A stretch of DNA of 12,303 nt from an uncultured Paracoccus sp. (GTDB taxonomy: Bacteria; Pseudomonadota; Alphaproteobacteria; Rhodobacterales; Rhodobacteraceae): the NCBI RefSeq assembly GCF_946221145.1, contig NZ_CAMIOH010000088.1, forward strand, positions 1 to 12,303, given 5' to 3'. Of this stretch, positions 8,128-12,303 are shown in pieces (position 1 is the stretch's first letter; each line of letters begins with the position of its first letter). Both the position numbers and the translations under genes were made by a program. The notes beneath the pieces are model-generated. The model searched no databases. It was given only the letters and a program-made list of their open reading frames with translations, and had not been told where the DNA came from.

Positions 8128-8184
8128 CTTGATCTCCTCCGCCGTTTGCCCAAAGCCTATGCCGGGACAGCGAGGGGGAAAAGA
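8128..8184. promoter_or_regulatory. Short divergent intergenic region with two ribosome binding sites
   Basis: Only 57 nt separate the start codons of the crotonase (- strand) and the thioesterase (+ strand). The left part holds GGAGG for the - strand gene (complement 8136-8140), and the right part holds GAGGGGG (8172-8178) for the + strand gene. Any promoters must overlap each other or lie inside the opposite coding sequence. I could not pick out convincing -35/-10 boxes. Confidence 0.5.
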
Positions 8185-8625
8185 ATGGATGTGGCAATGG
8201 ATGCACAGGCGCTGAATGCGTTCCTGGTGGCAGAGTTTGCGCAGGTGGCGGACCAGTACCGGGTCGAGAGCGTCGATAACGGTCGGCTGGTCGCGCGGCT
8301 GAGGGTGGGGGACCAGCATCTGCGGCCGGGGGGAACGGTCAGCGGGCCGTCGATCTTTGCCCTGGCGGATGTCGCGATCTATTGCGCGATCCTGTCGCGG
8401 ATCGGGCCGGTGGCCCTGGCGGTGACCACGAACGCGTCGATCGACTTCATGCGCAAGCCCGAGGCCGGGCAGGATTTGCTGGCGGAATGCCGCGTCCTGA
8501 AGCTGGGGCGCAGCCTGGCGGTGGCCGAGGCGCTGATCCTGTCCGAAGGTAGCGACCAGCCGGTCGCGCGTTGTTCGATGACCTATTCGATTCCGCCAAA
8601 GAGGCCGGAAAACAGCGCCCTATGA
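8185..8625 (+). CDS. PaaI-family hotdog-fold acyl-CoA thioesterase
   Basis: A 146-residue protein of the 4HBT/PaaI hotdog family, small cytoplasmic enzymes that usually hydrolyse acyl- or aryl-CoA thioesters as multimers. The helix-bearing signature is GGTVSGPSIFALADVAIY (about 49-66), where the GG and LAD positions match the usual family pattern. The later strands include NASIDFMRKPEAGQDLLAEC and KLGRSLAVAEALI, also typical. The ATG at 8185 is chosen because GAGGGGG lies 6 nt upstream; an in-frame ATG at 8197 is a possible alternative. A much longer upstream extension of the frame runs antisense through the crotonase gene and is rejected. Its divergent neighbour is also an acyl-CoA protein, which suggests a shared fatty-acid or aromatic catabolic role, but the substrate cannot be read from sequence. 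Confidence 0.85.
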   Translation: MDVAMDAQALNAFLVAEFAQVADQYRVESVDNGRLVARLRVGDQHLRPGGTVSGPSIFALADVAIYCAILSRIGPVALAVTTNASIDFMRKPEAGQDLLAECRVLKLGRSLAVAEALILSEGSDQPVARCSMTYSIPPKRPENSAL

Positions 8626-8628
8626 TGT

Positions 8629-8676
8629 GGTATTTTAATACCTAAATTATAACCATATGATTTTCATGGAAATAAT
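8629..8676. promoter_or_regulatory. AT-rich dyads in the region before rplM
   Basis: Just after the thioesterase stop lies a perfect palindrome, GGTATTTTAATACC (8629-8642). It is followed by an imperfect dyad with arms ATTATAACCAT (8646-8656) and ATGGAAATAAT (8666-8676), matching 9 of 11 positions around a 9-nt loop. The segment 8626-8690 is 31% GC by hand count, in a genome otherwise well above 60%. It could serve as an UP-element-like activating region, a regulator site, or a weak end for the thioesterase transcript. Confidence 0.4.
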
Positions 8677-8690
8677 GCGGATTGTGTGGC

Positions 8691-8719
8691 TTGACGGATC
8701 AGTTGTGATCCACGATACA
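8691..8719 (+). promoter_or_regulatory. Putative promoter of the rplM-rpsI operon with palindrome in its spacer
   Basis: TTGACG (8691-8696) matches the -35 consensus at five of six positions. With a 17-nt spacer it is followed by GATACA (8714-8719), a weaker -10. Transcription would begin about 8726, leaving a leader of roughly 35 nt before rplM. A perfect inverted repeat, GGATCA-GTTG-TGATCC (8696-8711), lies in the spacer. A factor bound there, or a cruciform, would sit directly under RNA polymerase. The assignment is from sequence alone. Confidence 0.5.
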
Positions 8720-8760
8720 CCCGCATCTCGGAATTTTTTGCGACCCTGAAGGGACGAAAG

Positions 8761-9225
8761 ATGAAAACCTACACCGCGAAACCGGCGGAGATCGAGAAGA
8801 AGTGGATCCTGATCGACGCCGAGGGCGTCGTTCTGGGCCGCCTCGCCACGATCGTCGCCAATCGCCTGCGCGGCAAGCACAAGCCGACCTTCACCCCCCA
8901 CATGGATATGGGTGACAACGTCATCATCATCAACGCCGACAAGGTGCAGATGACCGGCAACAAGCGCGATGACAAGAAATACTACTGGCACACCGGCCAC
9001 CCGGGCGGCATCAAGCACCGCACCGCGCGCCAGGTGCTGGAAGGCGCCCATCCCGAGCGTGTCGTGACCAAGGCGGTCGAGCGGATGATCAGCCGCAACA
9101 AGCTGGGCAAGCTGCAAATGACCCATCTGCGCGTCTATGCCGGTGCCGAACACCCGCACGAGGCCCAGCAGCCCGAAGTTCTGGACGTGAAAGTCCTGAA
9201 CGCCAAGAACACCCGGAGCGCGTGA
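8761..9225 (+). CDS. rplM: 50S ribosomal protein L13
   Basis: L13 is an early-assembling protein of the large ribosomal subunit that binds 23S rRNA. The product is 154 residues, slightly longer than the 142 of E. coli and usual for alphaproteobacteria. The N-terminal part (KWILIDAEGVVLGRLAT, residues 14-30, and NRLRGKHKPTF) and the central segment (DNVIIINADKVQMTGNK) are typical. The later stretch YYWHTGHPGG to RMISRNKLGK, with LRVYAG behind it, contains the family signature. The ATG at 8761 is preceded by AAGGGA, an acceptable ribosome binding site. rpsI starts 1 nt after its stop, so the two are cotranscribed and probably translationally coupled, the standard arrangement for L13/S9. Confidence 0.98.
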   Translation: MKTYTAKPAEIEKKWILIDAEGVVLGRLATIVANRLRGKHKPTFTPHMDMGDNVIIINADKVQMTGNKRDDKKYYWHTGHPGGIKHRTARQVLEGAHPERVVTKAVERMISRNKLGKLQMTHLRVYAGAEHPHEAQQPEVLDVKVLNAKNTRSA

Positions 9226-9226
9226 C

Positions 9227-9715
9227 ATGGCCGAAGACATCAAGAGCCTCGACGATCTGAAATCCGTCGTGTCGGGCAATGCCGCCGTCACCGACGCCCC
9301 CGTGCGCCGCGAAGCACAGCGCGACCAGCAGGGCCGTTCCTATGCGACCGGCAAACGCAAGGACGCCGTTGCGCGCGTCTGGGTCAAGCCGGGTTCCGGC
9401 AAGGTCGTGGTGAACGGCAAGGACATCAACGAATACTTCGCCCGTCCGGTGTTGCAGATGATCCTGCGCCAGCCCTTCGACGTGGCGGGCGTTGCCGGTC
9501 AGTATGACGTACAGGCCACCGTCAAGGGCGGCGGTCTGTCGGGTCAGGCCGGTGCCGTGAAGCACGGCATCAGCCAGGCGCTGCAACTGCACGAACCGGC
9601 CCTGCGCGCCGCGCTGAAGGCCGCGGGCTTCCTGACCCGTGATTCGCGCGTGGTCGAGCGGAAGAAATACGGTAAGGCCAAGGCCCGCCGCAGCTTCCAG
9701 TTCTCGAAGCGCTAA
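9227..9715 (+). CDS. rpsI: 30S ribosomal protein S9
   Basis: S9 belongs to the small ribosomal subunit head; its C-terminal tail reaches toward the P-site tRNA. The product has 162 residues. About 38 acidic or polar N-terminal residues precede the conserved core, which begins SYATGKRKDAVARVW (from about 38). The family signature G101-GGLSGQAGAVKHG and the invariant basic ending FSKR are present. Such N-terminal extensions are common in alphaproteobacterial S9 (recalled, not searched). GGAG at 9215-9218, inside the end of rplM, serves as its ribosome binding site. An intrinsic terminator follows 28 nt after the stop. Confidence 0.98.
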   Translation: MAEDIKSLDDLKSVVSGNAAVTDAPVRREAQRDQQGRSYATGKRKDAVARVWVKPGSGKVVVNGKDINEYFARPVLQMILRQPFDVAGVAGQYDVQATVKGGGLSGQAGAVKHGISQALQLHEPALRAALKAAGFLTRDSRVVERKKYGKAKARRSFQFSKR

Positions 9716-9743
9716 GTCTGATTTTTCGGCAATCATGCCTTCG

Positions 9744-9771
9744 GGTGCGGCTGAAAGGCCGCACCTTTTTT
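9744..9771 (+). terminator. Intrinsic terminator of the rplM-rpsI operon
   Basis: A perfect 8-bp stem, GGTGCGGC (9744-9751) and GCCGCACC (9758-9765), with loop TGAAAG is followed immediately by six T residues. It sits 28 nt downstream of the rpsI stop. This is a textbook Rho-independent terminator and implies that the acyltransferase gene downstream has its own promoter. Confidence 0.93.
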
Positions 9772-9810
9772 GTTGCCTGCCGCCAGATGGCCAAAACATT
9801 AAAAAAGTCT

Positions 9811-9868
9811 TAACGGATCTTGCTAACTGTTAACGATCGCCCTTGCGGCGTCGTGTTTGGTAACGATC
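9811..9868 (+). promoter_or_regulatory. Upstream region of the acyltransferase with phased TAACG repeats
   Basis: TAACG occurs at 9811, 9831 and 9861, that is at spacings of 20 and 30 nt. The second and third copies extend to TAACGATC. The segment just upstream is AT-rich (a run of A at 9800-9806). Spacing in multiples of ten would place the copies near one helix face, as for a transcription-factor site. I could not identify convincing -35/-10 boxes, so only the presence of a control region is inferred, from the terminator upstream and the gene start downstream. Confidence 0.35.
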
Positions 9869-9880
9869 CTTGGTGTTTAC

Positions 9881-11833
9881 ATGCGCTATCGCCCAGAGAT
9901 CGACGGGTTGCGAGCCGTCGCGGTTCTTCCGGTCGTTCTGTTCCATGCCGATCTGGCGCTGTTTTCAGGGGGCTTCGTCGGTGTCGACATCTTCTTCGTC
10001 CTCAGCGGCTATCTGATCACCACGCTGATCCTGCAAGACCTGGAGCATGGCCGGTTTTCGATCACGGACTTCTATGAACGCAGGGCGCGCCGGATTCTTC
10101 CTGCGCTGTTCGTGATGATGCTGACCTGCCTTCCCTTCGCCTGGGCATGGATGTCGGGAGAGCAGGCGCGAACATTCCTCAGCGGCGTTCTCGGAACGGT
10201 TTTCTTCGTTTCGAACATCGTGTTCTGGCAACGCCGGGGCTATTTCGAGCCTGACAACAGCACGAACCCGCTTTTGCACACATGGAGCCTGTCGGTCGAA
10301 GAACAGTTCTATCTGATCTTCCCGGTCGCGATGATCCTGCTGTGGCGCCTAGGGCGGCGGCCGGCTTTTCTGATCGTCGTCGCGATGTTCCTGATCTCGC
10401 TGGCCATGTCCGAGTGGGGCTGGAGGAACGAGCCGAATGCGAATTTCTATCTTGCGCCGACCAGAGCGTGGGAGCTGCTGGCCGGTTCGATCTGCGCCTT
10501 CCTGATCCGGGACGGTTTTCCAGACCGCTTTCGGATGCAGGGGCTGGGAACGATCGGTTTGGCGATGATCGTCGCCTCGATCTTTTATTACGATAAGTCC
10601 ACCCCGTTTCCCAGCGTCTATGCGCTGCTGCCCGTCGGGGGGACCGCGCTGGTCATCCTGTTCGCCAGGACGGGAACGTCGGCGGCCAATATCCTGTCAT
10701 GGCGGCCGTTCGTCGCGCTCGGACTGATCAGCTATAGCGTTTATCTGTGGCACCAGCCCTTGCAGGCGTTCACGCGCATCCGAATGGTCACCGAGCCGAC
10801 GGAGACCGTGATGATGGGCGTGTCGTTGCTGTCGCTTGGCATCGGCTGGGCCAGCTGGCGATACGTGGAAAAGCCGTTCCGCGCGTCACGCGGCTGGCAC
10901 ATGCCGCGCGCGGCGATCTTCAGGCTCAGCGGGGCATTCGGTCTGGCGCTTGCCCTGATCGGCGCGGGCTGGCTGGCCATGGGGGGCGTGACCGCGCAGG
11001 CCGCCTTGCGGCTGGGCACGGCAAAAGAGGAGCACGTTTGCAGTTTCTTCGGGCCGCTCGATGTCAGGCAAATTCAGGAGTGCCGGGATCAGGTCGCCGG
11101 AAAGCCTGTGGTCGTTCTTGTTGGCGACAGCCATGCCATGGTGGGCACGCCCGCAATGCGGGACGCCCTGCGGCCCGAAGGAATCGAGCTTGTTTCACTG
11201 GCATATTCAAGCTGTTTGCCGATTCCCGGGGTAGAACGCGGGGGGGCCGCCGATGCGGGGTGCCGAAAATTCACCGGCGAAGTGTATCCCATCGCCCAGA
11301 GCTTCGATCCCGAAGCGATCGTCGTCGCATCCTATTGGACGGCGCATCTTTTGGGCGATACCTACTCTCGAACCAGCATGGAAGAGGCGCTTCCGACAGC
11401 CGTTGCCCCTGTCATCACCGCAGCGACGGTGCAGCGACCGTTCGATGCCGGGCAGGCGATCACCACTGCGGCGGGCTTCCTGCGGCAGTTGGCCGCCGAC
11501 CAGCCCGTCCTGATCATCGGCCAGGTTCCCGAAGTCGGTCTGGACGCCAGAAAGGCGATGATGTTCGCACCCGAGATGCTCGAATACTCCTATGCAGACT
11601 ATCTGACCAGAACGGCCATGCTGCATTCGGTCTTCGAGGGGGTGGATCGGACAAGCGATGGCATCAGGTTCTTTTCCCCGGGCAAGGTACTGTGCCCTGA
11701 CCTGAAGACATGTCGCCAATCCGAGGGTGGGGCGCTGCTCTATTCGGACAACAACCACCTTTCCGTCGCCGGGTCGCGGAAGCTGACGGCGTCCCTGGCC
11801 CCAGAGCTTCTGGAGTTTCTGGACAGGAAATAG
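9881..11833 (+). CDS. OafA/YrhL-type membrane O-acyltransferase with C-terminal SGNH domain
   Basis: A 650-residue two-part enzyme that typically O-acetylates extracytoplasmic glycans such as LPS O-antigen, capsule or exopolysaccharide. Residues about 1-350 form a multi-pass Acyltransferase_3 domain. It begins YRPEIDGLRAVAVLP with the R11-x10-H22 motif, followed by GGFVGVDIFFVLSGYLIT, FYERRARRILPALF, LLHTWSLSVEEQFY, SVYLWHQPLQ and WRYVEKPFR. After a further hydrophobic helix (about 350-372), the periplasmic SGNH domain carries G415-DSH (serine block) and D623-NNH (Asp/His block), so both catalytic centres look intact. The ATG at 9881 gives the canonical family N-terminus, but no good Shine-Dalgarno precedes it; TTG at 9857 is an alternative. 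The gene follows the ribosomal operon terminator and no polysaccharide genes are adjacent, so the acceptor is unknown. Confidence 0.92.
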   Translation: MRYRPEIDGLRAVAVLPVVLFHADLALFSGGFVGVDIFFVLSGYLITTLILQDLEHGRFSITDFYERRARRILPALFVMMLTCLPFAWAWMSGEQARTFLSGVLGTVFFVSNIVFWQRRGYFEPDNSTNPLLHTWSLSVEEQFYLIFPVAMILLWRLGRRPAFLIVVAMFLISLAMSEWGWRNEPNANFYLAPTRAWELLAGSICAFLIRDGFPDRFRMQGLGTIGLAMIVASIFYYDKSTPFPSVYALLPVGGTALVILFARTGTSAANILSWRPFVALGLISYSVYLWHQPLQAFTRIRMVTEPTETVMMGVSLLSLGIGWASWRYVEKPFRASRGWHMPRAAIFRLSGAFGLALALIGAGWLAMGGVTAQAALRLGTAKEEHVCSFFGPLDVRQIQECRDQVAGKPVVVLVGDSHAMVGTPAMRDALRPEGIELVSLAYSSCLPIPGVERGGAADAGCRKFTGEVYPIAQSFDPEAIVVASYWTAHLLGDTYSRTSMEEALPTAVAPVITAATVQRPFDAGQAITTAAGFLRQLAADQPVLIIGQVPEVGLDARKAMMFAPEMLEYSYADYLTRTAMLHSVFEGVDRTSDGIRFFSPGKVLCPDLKTCRQSEGGALLYSDNNHLSVAGSRKLTASLAPELLEFLDRK

Positions 11834-11845
11834 GCCCGCCGGACA

Positions 11846-11907
11846 GCCCCGCATCCCGGCCCGGATCCGCGACGGATCCTTTTGGGGTGTCGAGGATGCG
11901 GGGCTTT
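11846..11907 (+). terminator. Nested hairpin terminator after the acyltransferase
   Basis: An inner hairpin GGATCCG-CGA-CGGATCC (11863-11879) is followed by TTTT (11880-11883). It is enclosed by a perfect 11-bp outer inverted repeat, GCCCCGCATCC (11846-11856) and GGATGCGGGGC (11894-11904), followed by TTT. It begins 13 nt after the stop codon. Either stem could terminate; the inner one with TTTT resembles an intrinsic terminator more closely. The outer pair would also work on the opposite strand. Confidence 0.7.
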
Positions 11908-12303
11908 CCGAGTCTTCGCGGCTCTGCGCGCTGCGATTCGACCGCAGCCCGGCAGCGACGGCGCGGCCTTCCAGGGGCGTCTGGTTCGCGACACAGCCCG
12001 CATTCGCTGCATTTTCCTTGGGCACTGACCTGATGACTGCCGAATCCGTGGGCTGAGATCGGCTGATCTCGCCTCTGCGTGGCGTCAGGAAGCGGTCGGA
12101 TTCGGGGTTTTCTGTCATGATTCTGTGCATCCCAGCCTGCTACAGCTGTGGCATGGCCGTCATCCCCTGGCGGCTCTGACTTTGCCGACCTGTTATTGCC
12201 ATGCGATTTCAGGACGTTGCATGTTTTTTCGATGAATTCCGAAAATTTCCTCTTGCGCCTTTGTGTTGCTCTCCGTAAATACCGCTTCACCGAAGGCGGG
12301 AAC
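11908..12303. other. Right-end region without a recognisable gene
   Basis: About 400 nt with no supportable coding sequence. The long - strand frames here give arginine- and proline-rich, low-information products that cross the terminator and the acyltransferase gene, so they look like shadows. The last 123 nt (12181-12303) are about 47% GC by hand count, clearly below the rest of the window. The middle contains a structured inverted repeat described separately. The region could be upstream control sequence of a gene beyond the edge, or the remnant of an inserted element. No terminal repeats or transposase fragment were recognised. Confidence 0.5.
12040..12105. repeat. Two-level stem-loop in the right intergenic region
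   Basis: Perfect 9-nt arms CCGAATCCG (12040-12048) and CGGATTCGG (12097-12105) enclose a 48-nt loop. That loop contains a second perfect hairpin, GAGATC-GGCT-GATCTC (12055-12070). The arrangement could be a folded RNA, a protein-binding site, or the hairpin end of a mobile element. No T-tract follows directly (GGTTTT comes shortly after at 12106-12111), so termination is possible but not convincing. Confidence 0.45.

Noticed and set aside
7594..8184. Upstream extension of the thioesterase frame
   Set aside because: It runs antisense through the crotonase gene and reads as biased sequence; hotdog homology and a good ribosome binding site support the start at 8185.
8128..8319. N-terminal extension of the crotonase frame
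   Set aside because: The extra 64 residues do not resemble the family and overlap the divergent thioesterase; GGAGG upstream of 8127 fixes the shorter start.
9857..9880. TTG start for the acyltransferase, adding eight residues
   Set aside because: The family normally begins MxYRPEIDGLR, which fits the ATG at 9881; the TTG has no better ribosome binding site. Not fully excluded.
11918..12178. 9-nt direct repeat GCGGCTCTG at 11918-11926 and 12170-12178, considered as a target-site duplication
   Set aside because: No inverted repeats lie just inside the copies and no transposase remnant lies between them; one 9-nt match in about 500 nt is expected by chance.
12253..12281. Possible promoter TTGCGC-17-TAAATA pointing off the right edge
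   Set aside because: Each box matches consensus at only about three of six positions, and the gene it would serve is not visible.
11664..12290. - strand frame of 208 codons at the right edge, and the related 11207-12130 frame
   Set aside because: Both cross the nested terminator and the acyltransferase coding region, have no recognisable domain and lack a good ribosome binding site.
1..12303. CRISPR arrays, tRNA or rRNA genes, intact insertion sequences, defence genes
   Set aside because: No regularly spaced repeats, cloverleaf-like sequences, transposase motifs or defence-type domains were seen on reading the window.

Overview
The window is GC-rich chromosomal DNA from an alphaproteobacterium. 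It is most likely a member of the Rhodobacterales close to Paracoccus. This rests on the ftsI-murE-murF-mraY-murD order, the N-terminally extended ribosomal protein S9, the L13/S9 pair and my recollection of family sequences. No database search was run.

Region 1 (1-7261, + strand) is the first part of a dcw (division and cell wall) cluster. It holds ftsI, whose first codon or codons lie off the left edge, then murE, murF, mraY and murD. The first four are tightly coupled: two ATGA stop/start overlaps, then a 2-nt gap. murD follows after 73 nt that contain a GC-rich hairpin. These genes make UDP-MurNAc-pentapeptide (MurD adds D-Glu, MurE meso-DAP, MurF D-Ala-D-Ala). MraY then loads it on undecaprenyl phosphate as lipid I, and FtsI finally cross-links septal peptidoglycan. 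The usual continuation (ftsW, murG, murC...) is not here, because the cluster stops at a hairpin-rich convergent terminator.

Region 2 (7262-8625) carries a divergent pair 57 nt apart: a crotonase-fold protein of ECHDC3 type on the - strand and a PaaI-like hotdog thioesterase on the + strand. Both look like acyl-CoA metabolism genes. The crotonase lacks both canonical catalytic glutamates.

Region 3 (8626-9771) is the rplM-rpsI ribosomal protein operon. It is preceded by an AT-rich island (31% GC over 65 nt) and a promoter-like sequence whose spacer contains a perfect palindrome. It ends in a textbook intrinsic terminator.

Region 4 (9772-12303) has one large gene, an OafA-type membrane O-acyltransferase fused to a periplasmic SGNH domain. 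It has a poorly defined ribosome binding site and phased TAACG repeats upstream. It is followed by a nested hairpin terminator and about 400 nt with no recognisable gene. The last 123 nt of that tail are only 47% GC.

The most unusual non-coding signal is a sequence element that begins exactly at the stop codons of two unrelated genes (mraY and the crotonase). The copies match at 23 of 26 positions and each leads into G/C-run hairpins. It looks like an interspersed 3'-end element. I found no defence system, CRISPR array, tRNA, rRNA or intact mobile element.
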